Assembly: GCA_036702975.1 (NCBI GenBank)
Contig: DATNPX010000026.1
Coordinates: 124,001 to 188,000 of the forward strand
Origin: DATNPX01 sp036702975
Lineage (GTDB): Bacteria; Cyanobacteriota; Vampirovibrionia; Obscuribacterales; Obscuribacteraceae
Length of the DNA: 64,000 nucleotides
Reading direction: 5' to 3'
Shown here: piece by piece, positions 43,417 through 53,316 of the stretch
Layout: each line of letters begins with the position of its first letter
Numbering within the stretch: the first letter of the stretch is position 1
Notes under the pieces: model-generated
What the model was told of the DNA's origin: nothing
Databases searched by the model: none
Seen by the model: only the letters and a program-made list of their open reading frames with translations
Position numbers and translations under genes: made by a program

Positions 43417-44139
43417 TCAATACTTAGGTGCTTTCAGCTCTACCCGACCTGTGTAGCCAAGTTTTACAGCTTTAGCTTTATCCAGACTTCCCTGATTCTT
43501 GTTTCCGGCTCGCTCATAGGCGAGTCCTCGATAGTAATAGGCATCGGCATCTGAGCTGTCTCTTCTGAGCGCTTCATTGCAGTATTTGACGCAGTCTGCA
43601 TATCTTCCGTATCTATACATAACTTCCGCAAACGCTTCGTATCCACTGCTCTCTTCTGGTTGCAAACGAATTACCTGCGAAGCATCTCGTTGCGCCTCAG
43701 GCCACTTGCCTAGGCGATTGTATGCAAGTCCGCGATTGTTATAGAGATCGCCCTTTTGAGGTTGCAGTTTAATTGCTGCACTGTACAGCGCGATGGCATC
43801 TGAATATTGACCTTCCAAAACAGCAATCAACCCGAGCAGCGACTTTGCATTACTGTCGTCGGGGTTAAGCTCCTCCGCTTTCTTCGCATCAGCCTTTGCC
43901 TCGAAAAATTTGTGGTCATAGGCATAAAGTGTGCCTCTGAGAACATAAAGACGATAGTCAGTAGGTCTCACCGAAATTTGCGCAGTGCTGAAATCGATCA
44001 GTTTCTGGCGCCCCTTGGGATCGTTCACATCACTCATTTTGATCTCGCCACTGTCATCAGCCAAACAGGGCGCGAAAATGCCAGCCAACAGTAAGAAAAC
44101 AACTACGACTACATGCGAGCGCATGTTTTTGTTCCTCAT
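43417..44139 (-). CDS. Exported TPR-repeat protein
   Basis: TAGGAG lies five bases before the ATG. A signal peptide (SHVVVVVFLLLAGIFAPCLA) precedes at least four TPR units, seen as A-EEL(N)PDD, YSAAIKLQP-KGDLYNNRG, ASQVIRLQPE and CNEALRRDSSDADAYYYRG. TPRs form a protein-binding scaffold, here in the periplasm. Convergent with the thioredoxin gene, 31 bases apart. Confidence 0.9.
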   Translation of the reverse strand: MRNKNMRSHVVVVVFLLLAGIFAPCLADDSGEIKMSDVNDPKGRQKLIDFSTAQISVRPTDYRLYVLRGTLYAYDHKFFEAKADAKKAEELNPDDSNAKSLLGLIAVLEGQYSDAIALYSAAIKLQPQKGDLYNNRGLAYNRLGKWPEAQRDASQVIRLQPEESSGYEAFAEVMYRYGRYADCVKYCNEALRRDSSDADAYYYRGLAYERAGNKNQGSLDKAKAVKLGYTGRVELKAPKY

Positions 44140-44339
44140 CCCAACTCCTAGACGTTATGAATATTAGTGTCAACTGTTGACGACATTCTAGCAACAATAT
44201 CCGACCGGATGAGCATCACGCAAAGACTGTGTATATTAGATGTAATGAGAAGTAAAAGTTGGCGCATCCGAATTGGTGCACCTGATAAAATTCAGTAGCT
44301 AGAAACAGCTCCCTACTAAATTCTCAACGGAAATCAGCG

Positions 44340-45653
44340 ATGCTCGATAGAAAAACTTTGCTCGCTTGTTTTGGCACCAGCTTGGTTGCTTTCACTGGAT
44401 TTTGCTCAACTGTAAGTGCAGAAGCCCTCCGCACCGGACAAGACGCATTCACTGATTACTCCCAGGAAGCGCCCGGGGTGCGCCGCAAAATCACTCCGAC
44501 AGACTTGCCAAAACCATATCAAACAGAATCAGCAAACAACGGACCAAAGATTGTACCTCGCCCAGCCGATGCATGGCCCAAGTGCCTACCAGGGTTTAAG
44601 GTCGACATGTACGCCTCCAAATTGCACAATCCTCGCCTTATCCGAGTAGCGCCAAACGGCGACTTGTTTGTTGCCGAAAGCGGTCCAGGCAGAATCAAAG
44701 TCCTGCGTGGCACCACGGCAGAAGGCAAAGCTCAAGAGACTTCTGTCTTTACAGAAGGTCTTCGACAACCCTTCGGAATAGCATTCTATCCTCCGGGGGC
44801 AGATCCAAAATGGGTCTACGTTGCAAACACCGACTCTATAGTGCGTTTTCCATATCAAAAAGGTGATACCAAAGCTAGTGCTCAAGCGGAAGAGATTGCC
44901 AACGACATACCGGGCGGTGGTCGGCTCCAGGGCGGCGGGCATTGGACTCGAGACATAGCATTTTCAAAAGACGGAAAACGCATGTTTATATCCGTTGGTT
45001 CCCGTTCAAACGTCGATGACGTTGATACCCATCAGCAAGAATTTCACAGGGCAGACATTCTGGAGTACACCCCAGAAGGTAAGTTCGTAAAAATATACGG
45101 CTCAGGAATCAGAAACGCTGTAGGCATTGCCGTGAATCCGACGACAGGTCAACTATGGGGTTCAGTGAATGAGCGCGACGGGCTTGGCGACAACTTGGTG
45201 CCAGACTACATAACTCACATCGAGGATGGGGGATTCTATGGATGGCCATGGTATTACATCGGTGGCAATCAAGATCCTCGCCATGCAGGCAAGCATCCAG
45301 AGCTGAAGAACAAGGTGTTAATTCCCGATGTTCTCCTGCAACCACATTATGCATCGCTAGAAATGACCTTCTACGATGGCGAACAATTTCCGAAAGAATA
45401 TCACGGAGACATATTTGCTTCCGAGCATGGGTCTTGGAACCGCGCGAAACGTACTGGTTATGAGGTAATTCGTGTACCTTTGAAGAACGGCAAAGCAGAT
45501 GGCAGTTACGAGGATTTCCTTACTGGTTTCACAACTGAAGACGGAAACGTCTGGGGTCGCCCGGTTGGTGTCGCAGTCGCGAAAGATGGATCATTGTTCG
45601 TCTCTGACGATGGTTCCGGCTCGATTTGGCTTGTACGTTACACCGGTAAATAA
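44340..45653 (+). CDS. Secreted sorbosone-dehydrogenase-like beta-propeller enzyme
   Basis: A 437-residue protein with a signal peptide (LLACFGTSLVAFTGFCSTVSA). The sequence follows the soluble glucose/L-sorbosone dehydrogenase family of six-bladed propellers: LPGFKVDMYAS, FTEGLRQPFGIAFYP, RNAVGIAVNP, YGWPWYYIGG and FASEHGSWNR are typical. Members use PQQ to oxidise sugars in the periplasm; some bind no cofactor. Followed after eight bases by the YfhO-like gene, so likely co-transcribed. Confidence 0.9.
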   Translation: MLDRKTLLACFGTSLVAFTGFCSTVSAEALRTGQDAFTDYSQEAPGVRRKITPTDLPKPYQTESANNGPKIVPRPADAWPKCLPGFKVDMYASKLHNPRLIRVAPNGDLFVAESGPGRIKVLRGTTAEGKAQETSVFTEGLRQPFGIAFYPPGADPKWVYVANTDSIVRFPYQKGDTKASAQAEEIANDIPGGGRLQGGGHWTRDIAFSKDGKRMFISVGSRSNVDDVDTHQQEFHRADILEYTPEGKFVKIYGSGIRNAVGIAVNPTTGQLWGSVNERDGLGDNLVPDYITHIEDGGFYGWPWYYIGGNQDPRHAGKHPELKNKVLIPDVLLQPHYASLEMTFYDGEQFPKEYHGDIFASEHGSWNRAKRTGYEVIRVPLKNGKADGSYEDFLTGFTTEDGNVWGRPVGVAVAKDGSLFVSDDGSGSIWLVRYTGK

Positions 45654-45661
45654 CACACTGG

Positions 45662-48052
45662 ATGATGATTCAATTCGATCAAATCATTAATCAAGACGAG
45701 ACGGAAAGCTCAAGACTAAGTCTGAAAAAGGTCGGTCTTACATTTCTCTTGTACCTGATAATTTTTGTCGCCCTATTTTCCCCGGTTATTTTCAGCGGGC
45801 ATTTAATAGCTCCGAATGACGGCATTATTCAAAATGTGCCAAATTTTCTTGGTGTGCGTTCATTGTGGACTCAATGCATTTACAGTGGCTATCCATTGTT
45901 AGCCGATCCGCAAGTACAGTTTTTCTATCCACTGCCATTGATTCTCAGCCACCTACCTGAAGGTTGGAACATCTATGTAGTTTCTGGTTATGTATTTGCT
46001 GGTACCTTTCTCTACATTTACCTAAAAATGGTAACGCGTTCAGAATTTGCCTCTTTGGCCGGCGGCATTTTCTTTGCGCTGTCCGGCTATATGACTTGTG
46101 AAGCGATGCACGTACATGTAGTGCAGAACTCGATGTGGTTCATCGCTATGCTCACAATATTCGAGGGGTCCGCGCGCAACCTACTAGCGAAAAAATGGGC
46201 CTTGCTGCTGGGGTCCATCGTGATTTGCATGTGCTCATTTAACGGTCATATGCAGACGTTTTCCTACATGCTCGGAACGATATCTTGCTATGCGATTTTG
46301 AGGACCACCTCTCTAAAAGACAACGCAGAACGATTGCACTATCTCACCATATGCTATGCCAGTATCGGTCTTGGTTTAGGAATGTCAGCAATACAGCTTC
46401 TACCGAGTACGGAGCTCGTTGCATTTAGCGCAAGAAAATCGTTTACCTTTCAAGACTTCCTCGCGTTCGACATGCATCCGCTGGAATCTTTCGGAATCTT
46501 GCTGCCTTTTCTATTTGGTGGCGCACCAGACGGATTCGTCAAACAGCCATACTTCGGCAATTTTATTTGTCCACCGCACTTTCTCTATCTCGGTTACATT
46601 CCTTTGATTCTTTCGCTCACAGCAGTTATCTCGTTTCCCAAGAACCGATTTATCATCTTCTGGAGCATCTTAGCAAGCATGGCTTTCTTACTGTGCTTCG
46701 GCGACTCAACACCGTTAGCATGGTGGCTCTATCATTTACCGCCGTTTTGCTCATTCCGATGCCTTCACAGAACGCTAGCTGTGGCATCACTCGCAAACTC
46801 CATACTTGCCGCATCGGCTATTGCCCTGATAGAAGAGCACACGCCGGTCCGAAAGAAAATGTTGATGGTTGCAGGTGTTATCGTTGTTCTCTTTGTTGGG
46901 GAGCTTTGCATAGTGCCGATGGAACTCGATATTCTCAGCGGTCAAGCAACCAAATACGGTATTACAAGTCTCGGTGGATTACCGTGGAACAATCCAGCTC
47001 TAGGAATATCAGTCGTGATGTTCTTGGTGTCTTGTGCTTCACTAATCGTATTAAGCATCCGCCCCAACACTAAACTTGCGAAGTGCTGTGTATTGACTGC
47101 TGTACTGGCGGATCTATTATTTCTCGGTTGGAACGCCCAAGGAGGAGGATGGCGCATAGACTCAGCAGATCCTAAGACGATCACTCCGCCCGCCACGGCA
47201 ACTAAGTACGTTCCGCTAGCCTCTCAAAACGGCAATAGAATTCTCTCAGTGCGTGGTGGTTCCGGTAGTCTGGAAGAGCTGCCCTGTAATCTGAGTAGGT
47301 TGTGGAACGTGCCCTCGGCAAGCGGATATGAGCCTCTCATGCTGACAAGATACGGCGATCTACTGAATATGACCGAGGGAGGATTCCTGCAGCCTTCTTG
47401 GCCTTATACAGGAAACAGTCGCGCATTCGATCTTCTGAGCATCAAATACGCCACCACTGCTGCCAACGATTCACGGCTGGAAGAACTTGTCGATGAGAAA
47501 GGCAACGTCGCATGGAAAAAGATTGATTCAATTGGAGGCGCTGGTATTCATGAGAACGCGCGCGTGCTCCCACACGCATGGCTCGTTCACAAAACAGAAG
47601 TATTGGTCGCCGGCGACGTACTTCAAACTATAAAGTCGGCAAAATTTCCCGACGGAAGAGAATTCGATCCACTGGACGCAGCATTAATAGAAGAAGACAA
47701 AGAACTAAGCGTCAAGCAGAACAGTGACTGCTCATCCAAAGAGGATGTAAAAATAGAGTATTTATCAAATGATGGTCTGAAATTAAAAGCGACCGTCAAT
47801 AGTCCTGCGATGCTTATCGTCAGTGATATCTTTTACCCGTGGTGGCGTGTCACCGTTGATGGCAAGCCTGGCAAGATTATAAGAGCCGATTATGTGTTAA
47901 GAGGCGTTCCCTTGGAGAAAGGTGAACACCTAGTGCAATTCAACCTGGTGGCTGACAGCCTCACTAGAGGAATTATTGTGAGTAGCATCTCCTGTTTCTT
48001 GTTGTTAGCAGGATTCTTCTATCTGCATCGCGCCTCAAAGAAAAAAGGTTAA
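45662..48052 (+). CDS. YfhO-family multi-spanning membrane protein
   Basis: A 796-residue protein with about twelve predicted membrane helices in the first 500 residues, an extracytoplasmic region, and the typical YfhO ending (ADYVLRGVPLEKGEHLVQF then a last helix). YfhO proteins have the GT-C glycosyltransferase-like shape and act in teichoic-acid or surface-glycan decoration in Firmicutes. The start is the first of two Met codons, nine bases after the previous stop. Confidence 0.9.
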   Translation: MMIQFDQIINQDETESSRLSLKKVGLTFLLYLIIFVALFSPVIFSGHLIAPNDGIIQNVPNFLGVRSLWTQCIYSGYPLLADPQVQFFYPLPLILSHLPEGWNIYVVSGYVFAGTFLYIYLKMVTRSEFASLAGGIFFALSGYMTCEAMHVHVVQNSMWFIAMLTIFEGSARNLLAKKWALLLGSIVICMCSFNGHMQTFSYMLGTISCYAILRTTSLKDNAERLHYLTICYASIGLGLGMSAIQLLPSTELVAFSARKSFTFQDFLAFDMHPLESFGILLPFLFGGAPDGFVKQPYFGNFICPPHFLYLGYIPLILSLTAVISFPKNRFIIFWSILASMAFLLCFGDSTPLAWWLYHLPPFCSFRCLHRTLAVASLANSILAASAIALIEEHTPVRKKMLMVAGVIVVLFVGELCIVPMELDILSGQATKYGITSLGGLPWNNPALGISVVMFLVSCASLIVLSIRPNTKLAKCCVLTAVLADLLFLGWNAQGGGWRIDSADPKTITPPATATKYVPLASQNGNRILSVRGGSGSLEELPCNLSRLWNVPSASGYEPLMLTRYGDLLNMTEGGFLQPSWPYTGNSRAFDLLSIKYATTAANDSRLEELVDEKGNVAWKKIDSIGGAGIHENARVLPHAWLVHKTEVLVAGDVLQTIKSAKFPDGREFDPLDAALIEEDKELSVKQNSDCSSKEDVKIEYLSNDGLKLKATVNSPAMLIVSDIFYPWWRVTVDGKPGKIIRADYVLRGVPLEKGEHLVQFNLVADSLTRGIIVSSISCFLLLAGFFYLHRASKKKG

Positions 48053-48065
48053 GAGCGCGAGCGCA

Positions 48066-49100
48066 TTACTCTCGAAACGCGGCCCTGCTCAGACGGTCGT
48101 GGATGCCGCTCCACCCAGTATCTTTGTCTGGCGGAGACTCAACCACAATCAGATCTCCATTGCGTTTATCCAGCAATCTGAGTGCACCATAAATCTGCCT
48201 GGCAAACTCCTCCGGCTCTTGCGCCAATGTAATCCATGACGACGGTTCAAAACCACTGTGTTGAGGTTTGAATGAAACCACCAAAACCCTTCGGTTGTTT
48301 TTCGCACATTCCTCCAAAAAACTATAGAAATCATGTGATGGCACCACATGTAAAGGCGTTTCTGGCGCGTAGTGACTGGCCAGGGCACCAGGAACACGAA
48401 TATCTGAACCTGTATCTGAAGCTGTATCTGTAGCAACGACTTGTGCCAAAGCGTTTTTGGCGTTGGTAGCATGCGTCACGGAATTAGCTGGCGCTTCAAC
48501 GTCACCGATTACAGATGACAGCATATCCACACTTATCATGCCTGGACGCAAAATGCGCGGTCGGCCGCCACTTAAATTGATGATAGTTGATTCGATACCA
48601 ACATTGCACGGACCGCCATCAAGTACCATCGCCACTTCATCTTTGAATTCATCGATAACGTGCTGAGCCAGTGTCGGACTTAAGCGTCCGAACTTGTTTG
48701 CAGATGGTGCCACTAGACCGCCACCGAACGCTTCCAGCAGAGCAAGGGCAATCGGATGTTTCGGAATCCTCAAAGCAACAGTGTCCTGCCCCCCCGTTAC
48801 GGCATTCAGCACCGAGTTCGCTCTTTTGAGCACCATCGTCAGGGGACCAGGCCAAAATGACTCAGCCAACTTGAAAAATTCAGGCGGAATATCAACCGCC
48901 CAATTGCGCACAGCATCAAGCGAATGAACATGAACTATGACAGGGTGGGTAGAGGGGCGACCTTTAGCCTGATACAACCGTCGGATCGCAGTTTCATTGC
49001 TCGCATCTGCGCCGAGACCGTATACGGTTTCGGTCGGGAAAGAAACAAGCAAACCCTCTTTGAGAAAAGAAGCTGCCTTCTCGATCAATGCGTCGCGCAC
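48066..49100 (-). CDS. Threonylcarbamoyl-AMP synthase (Sua5/YwlC type)
   Basis: Catalytic YrdC domain: SFPTETVYGLGADASNE, YQAKGRPSTHPVIVHV and the SANKFGRLSPT signature, followed by a Sua5 C-terminal domain. The frame extends to a TTG at 49172, but GTG 49100 gives 344 residues, the usual Sua5 length, with GGAAG ten bases upstream; it overlaps miaB by 16 bases. The enzyme makes the precursor of t6A at tRNA position 37. MiaB acts on A37 of other tRNAs, so the pair forms a tRNA-modification unit. Confidence 0.9.
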   Translation of the reverse strand: MRDALIEKAASFLKEGLLVSFPTETVYGLGADASNETAIRRLYQAKGRPSTHPVIVHVHSLDAVRNWAVDIPPEFFKLAESFWPGPLTMVLKRANSVLNAVTGGQDTVALRIPKHPIALALLEAFGGGLVAPSANKFGRLSPTLAQHVIDEFKDEVAMVLDGGPCNVGIESTIINLSGGRPRILRPGMISVDMLSSVIGDVEAPANSVTHATNAKNALAQVVATDTASDTGSDIRVPGALASHYAPETPLHVVPSHDFYSFLEECAKNNRRVLVVSFKPQHSGFEPSSWITLAQEPEEFARQIYGALRLLDKRNGDLIVVESPPDKDTGWSGIHDRLSRAAFRE

Positions 49101-50476
49101 GTTTCGACTACTTCCGGTTGTGGTTGTGGCTGCGGCTGGCTCACATTCAGTAATTCGCCCCGGAAAGCCCAAGCATTAACAGCTATGATACGCACATCGA
49201 CAAAATGTCCAATCAAACTATCATCGCCAGCGAAATTGACGATTTTGTTCGTGCGGGTGCGTCCAGTCAGCCGCCCGTTGCTACGCTCACTGCGTCCCTC
49301 GACCAGTATCTCTTCTACATTGTTCAAATATCGTTGATTTTGCTTGTTCGCAACATGCGTGACCACTGAATTGAGAAAACGGAGACGCTCATCTTTTTCA
49401 GCCTGAGGAATTTGCTGTTCCCAGTTTGCCGCAGGCGTGTGCGGCCGTGGCGAGTAAGCAGCAGTGTTGCAGGCATCAAAACCAATCTCTTCCACTAGAT
49501 TGACAGTGTTCATGAACTCTTCCTGTGTCTCACCGGGGAAGCCCACAATCAAGTCGGACGTGATTGACGCATGCGGAATTTTCGCCCGAATATTTTCTAT
49601 CGTCTTTTTATAGAAGTCGACTTGGTAACCGCGGGCCATTCGCCGCAGTGTGCGATTGTCACCAGCCTGAATCGGCAAGTGGAAAAATTCGCATGCTGTC
49701 TCTAATTCCGCGACAGCGTCGATAATTCCAGGATGCAGATCGCGCGGATGACCAGTCAGAAAGCGCACTCTCTTTATGTCAGTCTGCTTGTCGATCATTC
49801 GCATTAGATCACCAAGATGCAATTTCGGATCGAGATCATGACCGTAAGCTGTGACGTTTTGCCCTAGAAGGGTAACTTCTTTGTAGCCGGCTTCAGACAA
49901 TTCATCGATCTCTTTCAAGATCGTCTGTGCAGTTCGGCTCTTCTCGCGTCCTCGAACATAAGGAACGATGCAATAGGTGCAGTTGTAGTCACATCCGTAA
50001 ATTACCGACACCCAAGCGCTGACTGCACTCTGTCTTATCACGGGGACCTCCGGCAGGTCCTCAGGCAATTCATGAGCAATTTCAACGACCGGGCGCTCCC
50101 CTTTTTCAGCCCGCAGAACGAAGTCTGGCAATTTGTGTAAATTATGCGTGCCAAAAACAATATCGACACAAGGAGCCCGCTTGATGAGATGAGCACCTTC
50201 GTCTTGTGCGACACATCCGCCGACAGCGATCATCGTTCCGGGGCGCTTACTCTTGAGCTTTCCCCAGGCACCAAGATAGCTGAACACCTTATCTTCAGCG
50301 TTCTCTCGAATTGCACAAGTATTCAAAATCATAAGGTCGGCGGACTTCAAATCTGCAGTCTGCTCGTAGCCTATCTCATCGAGCAAGCCGAGCATGTGCT
50401 CGGAATCAGACTTATTCATCTGACATCCGAATGTTTCGACATAGACGCTTTTGCGTAGCGCGGCTACAGCAGACAT
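49085..50476 (-). CDS. miaB: tRNA-2-methylthio-N6-dimethylallyladenosine synthase MiaB
   Basis: ATG 50476 has GAGG eight bases upstream and is preferred over a TTG two codons before (463 residues). The N-terminal UPF0004 domain carries Cys18, Cys54 and Cys88 for the auxiliary cluster; the radical-SAM motif is Cys162/Cys166/Cys169 (GCDYNCTYC). A TRAM domain follows (EILVEGRSERS...LTGRTRTNKIVNF). The C-terminus has a short QP repeat tail. It adds the methylthio group to A37 of tRNAs. Second gene of a ribD-miaB-sua5 run. Confidence 0.97.
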   Translation of the reverse strand: MSAVAALRKSVYVETFGCQMNKSDSEHMLGLLDEIGYEQTADLKSADLMILNTCAIRENAEDKVFSYLGAWGKLKSKRPGTMIAVGGCVAQDEGAHLIKRAPCVDIVFGTHNLHKLPDFVLRAEKGERPVVEIAHELPEDLPEVPVIRQSAVSAWVSVIYGCDYNCTYCIVPYVRGREKSRTAQTILKEIDELSEAGYKEVTLLGQNVTAYGHDLDPKLHLGDLMRMIDKQTDIKRVRFLTGHPRDLHPGIIDAVAELETACEFFHLPIQAGDNRTLRRMARGYQVDFYKKTIENIRAKIPHASITSDLIVGFPGETQEEFMNTVNLVEEIGFDACNTAAYSPRPHTPAANWEQQIPQAEKDERLRFLNSVVTHVANKQNQRYLNNVEEILVEGRSERSNGRLTGRTRTNKIVNFAGDDSLIGHFVDVRIIAVNAWAFRGELLNVSQPQPQPQPEVVETCATH

Positions 50477-50501
50477 GAGCAAATCCTCATGGACAGTTAG
50501 A

Positions 50502-50547
50502 GTTCGAGACGGGACGAAATGAAATAGCTATTTTATCCCGTTCGAAC
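50502..50547. promoter_or_regulatory. Extended inverted repeat between ribD and miaB
   Basis: Arms GTTCGA..CGGGA (50502-50514) and TCCCG.TTCGAAC (50536-50547) pair apart from a 2/1 internal loop, with the palindrome AAATAGCTATTT inside. No T-tract follows, so an operator or RNA switch hairpin is more likely than a terminator. Confidence 0.4.
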
Positions 50548-50595
50548 ATGTCCTGCAATAGCGGCAAAAGCTCCGCCAGCAGGATATTCGGCAAG

Positions 50596-51762
50596 CTACA
50601 GATTTGGTTCGCTAGGCCGATACGTCTCGTATGCTTTAGTCACACCGTGCAAGAGAACGTCCTCACCGAGAGGATAGTGACGCACATTGTACAGTTGCGT
50701 TGCGTCGGCAAGATGAATCGGCTTCCGTTCAGCGACTGACGGGCTGGCATCTAGGTCGCCGATAATCTTCGGCGCCAATATCCAGTGAACTTCGTCAATA
50801 AGTCCATTGTGCAAAAGCGAAGCGGCTAGCTGGCCACCGCCCTCGCAAAGCACTGAATTGACGCCCAAAGAGGCTAGCTGATTCAAGACAGCATGCATAT
50901 CGAGAAAATTCGAATCAGATTCAGTCTTTACGCCAAGCAATTTATAGGCACCATTGCTGGCACCACTATCTTCTTTCTCCGCTTTAGCCGCGGCACTTTC
51001 ATTACAAAATACTACTGTCGAACCACCTGTATCGGCGCGGAAAATACGCGATTTCTTTGAGATGGTCAGATTCGAATCGATGACTGCGCGCATCGGATTG
51101 CGTCCCCGCGCAACATCACGAACGTTGAGCGCAGGATCGTCTGCAATGACAGTTTTCTTTCCTACTAAAACGCAGTCGACACGATTTCTCAAACGATGAA
51201 CATACTGTCTCGCATCTGGTCCGGTAATCCAGCGACTTTTGCCAAATCTGTCGGCGATGCGTCCATCAAGAGTTGTAGCCAACTTCAAAATCACCCACGG
51301 CTGCTTCTTTGTGCAAGCCTTAATAAATGCTCGATTGAGCCAGGTGCAATCCTCTATGAGCACACCAGAAAACACCTCGATTCCAGCTTCCTCGAGCTTC
51401 TTGATTCCGGCACCATTGACGATATCGTGTGGATCTTGCATGCCAATGACCACACGTTTAATACCGCTGGCGATCACTTTATCAGTGCAGGGAGGCGTGC
51501 GTCCGTGATGATTACAAGGTTCGAGATTTACATACAATGTGCCACCGGTAGCAGCCTCACCGGCATCATCCAAAGCGGCAACTTCGGCATGTGGCTGTCC
51601 GGCAGCCTGGTGAAACCCTTTACCGACTACAGCACCTTCTTCGTTAACGACAACGGCTCCAACCATCGGATTTGGAGCTGTTCGCCCCTCAGCCTGTCTG
51701 GCAAGGCTCAGGCAAAGTGCCATAAAGTCGACGTCCCATCGTTCGAATTTCTTCTTATTCAT
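50596..51762 (-). CDS. ribD: Bifunctional riboflavin deaminase/reductase RibD
   Basis: Deaminase domain (1-150) has His58-Ala-Glu60 and Cys83/Cys92 (zinc site: HAEVAAL, EPCNHHGRTPPC). The reductase domain (150-370) has VILKLATTLDGRIA, GPDARQYVHRLR and SVLCEGGGQLAASLL. Length 388 is slightly above E. coli RibD (367). It performs two early steps of riboflavin synthesis. Other rib genes are not in the window. Confidence 0.96.
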   Translation of the reverse strand: MNKKKFERWDVDFMALCLSLARQAEGRTAPNPMVGAVVVNEEGAVVGKGFHQAAGQPHAEVAALDDAGEAATGGTLYVNLEPCNHHGRTPPCTDKVIASGIKRVVIGMQDPHDIVNGAGIKKLEEAGIEVFSGVLIEDCTWLNRAFIKACTKKQPWVILKLATTLDGRIADRFGKSRWITGPDARQYVHRLRNRVDCVLVGKKTVIADDPALNVRDVARGRNPMRAVIDSNLTISKKSRIFRADTGGSTVVFCNESAAAKAEKEDSGASNGAYKLLGVKTESDSNFLDMHAVLNQLASLGVNSVLCEGGGQLAASLLHNGLIDEVHWILAPKIIGDLDASPSVAERKPIHLADATQLYNVRHYPLGEDVLLHGVTKAYETYRPSEPNL

Positions 51763-52144
51763 TGCTTAGCCGAAACTACTCCGCCCATTTTCAACAGATC
51801 CATATCAAGAGGCAAGAGAATGGCAACAACGTCAGGCAACCAGTCGCCAAGGGGTCAAGTAAGCCTCGATACTGAATTTAAGTATACTTGCGCTTCAGTC
51901 TTGATGAGTACATTTCGGCTTACAGCAGCCAGTTCCACTGTGTCGCGGGGCTTGAAAACGCCAAAGGCGAATAGGTCCAGCTGGAAGTAAAAGTTAGTGA
52001 CGGCTTCAGGCATTAAAGCTTCCCAAATATCGGGGCGCTAGCGTGCTTCCTGCAATACATTTATGTCATGTCTGTTATGTCTAAGTTTGCATGCACAGCC
52101 CGCATGCTCGTTTTGCAACATTTGAGCTCTGCCGAGGAGGACCC
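51763..52144. other. Divergent intergenic region, ribD / sucC
   Basis: This 382-base gap holds promoters for ribD (minus) and sucC (plus). No FMN-riboswitch core was recognised upstream of ribD. The right end carries GAGGAGG for sucC. Confidence 0.45.
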
Positions 52145-53278
52145 TTGAACTTATACGAGTACGAAGCCAAACGCATTTTTGCTGAATTCGGCATTCCTGT
52201 ACCACCATCCGCGAGAATCACTAAACCTGAAGAGCTTCGCAAGGTGCACTTCGGCTATCCGCTGACTCTCAAGTGCCAGGTTATGGCTGGCGGCAGAGGC
52301 AAAGCTGGCGGTATCAAATTCCCTAAAGATCTGGCTGAAGGAGAAAAGATCGCCAAAGATCTTCTCAACCTGGTCATCAAAGATTCCAAAACCGAAAGCC
52401 TCCTGGTTGAACCCAGAATGAACATCAAACGTGAACTGTATCTAGCAGTCACACTTGACCGCAACCAAGGTTGCCCGATTTTCATCGGCAGCGCGGAAGG
52501 CGGCATCGAAATCGAATCGTCCTCAAACGTGTTGATGATGCCGATTCACCAGCCCTACAGCGCCTTCAAAGGTAGAGAGTTTGCAAAGAAGCTCGGCTTA
52601 AGCGGCAACTTGTTAATGAAAGTGGCAGATATTGCCAATAAGCTCTATAAGCTGTTTGAAACACGCGATCTCGACCTGGCTGAAATTAACCCACTCGTAA
52701 TCACCGAAGGTGAAGACGTGGTGGCCCTCGACGGAAAAATCATCGCCAACGACGACTCTCTTGGACGCCAGAAGTCTTTCACCGGGTGGCAAGAAGCTCA
52801 CTTGACCGACCTCTCAGATCGCGAACGCCGCGCAGTGTTGAACGGACTGAATCTGGTCGAACTCGATGGCAACATAGGTATTCTCTGTAACGGAGCCGGT
52901 TTGACAATGGCCACCATGGATATGGTCAAAGCGTTCGGTGGTGAACCTGGCAACTTCCTCGATGTCGGTGGTGGCTCCGATCAAGCAAAGACGCTTGCCG
53001 CACTTGAGATTGTCAATGAAAATCCGAACGTGAAAGTGATTCTGTTAAACATCCTCGGCGGTATCACAGCATGCGATGAAGTAGCGGGTGCACTGGTCGA
53101 CTTCATCAAGAAGTACCCAGACAGACAGATGGTTGTTCGCTTGAGAGGCAACAACCAGGAAGCCGCCGAACAGATCCTGGCAAAATCAGGCTTGAAGTTG
53201 ATACCAGACTTGGAATCAGCCGTAAACGAAGCCGTAAGCAGATCGAAAAGCAAAGAGTTAGCCGGCGCCAAAGCCTAG
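52145..53278 (+). CDS. sucC: Succinyl-CoA synthetase beta subunit
   Basis: Start chosen at TTG 52145, four bases after AGGAGGA, giving the normal N-terminus LNLYEYEAKRIFAEFGIPVP (377 residues). ATP-grasp features: KCQVMAGGRGKAGGIKF, EPRMNIKRELYLAVTLDR, and LAEINPLVI; the C-terminal ligase domain has NGAGLTMATMDMV and GGSDQAKT. With SucD it converts succinate and succinyl-CoA in the TCA cycle. Confidence 0.97.
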   Translation: MNLYEYEAKRIFAEFGIPVPPSARITKPEELRKVHFGYPLTLKCQVMAGGRGKAGGIKFPKDLAEGEKIAKDLLNLVIKDSKTESLLVEPRMNIKRELYLAVTLDRNQGCPIFIGSAEGGIEIESSSNVLMMPIHQPYSAFKGREFAKKLGLSGNLLMKVADIANKLYKLFETRDLDLAEINPLVITEGEDVVALDGKIIANDDSLGRQKSFTGWQEAHLTDLSDRERRAVLNGLNLVELDGNIGILCNGAGLTMATMDMVKAFGGEPGNFLDVGGGSDQAKTLAALEIVNENPNVKVILLNILGGITACDEVAGALVDFIKKYPDRQMVVRLRGNNQEAAEQILAKSGLKLIPDLESAVNEAVSRSKSKELAGAKA

Positions 53279-53316
53279 TAGGCAACGGACAAGCACAAGT
53301 TTAAAAGGAGATTGTC

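Noticed and set aside
49101..49172. An N-terminal extension of Sua5 from TTG 49172
   Set aside because: It would overlap miaB by 88 bases and make the protein longer than usual; GTG 49100 fits length and overlap.
51196..51990. A 264-codon plus-strand frame over ribD
   Set aside because: It is antisense to ribD, whose motifs are unambiguous, and its own sequence has no recognisable domain.
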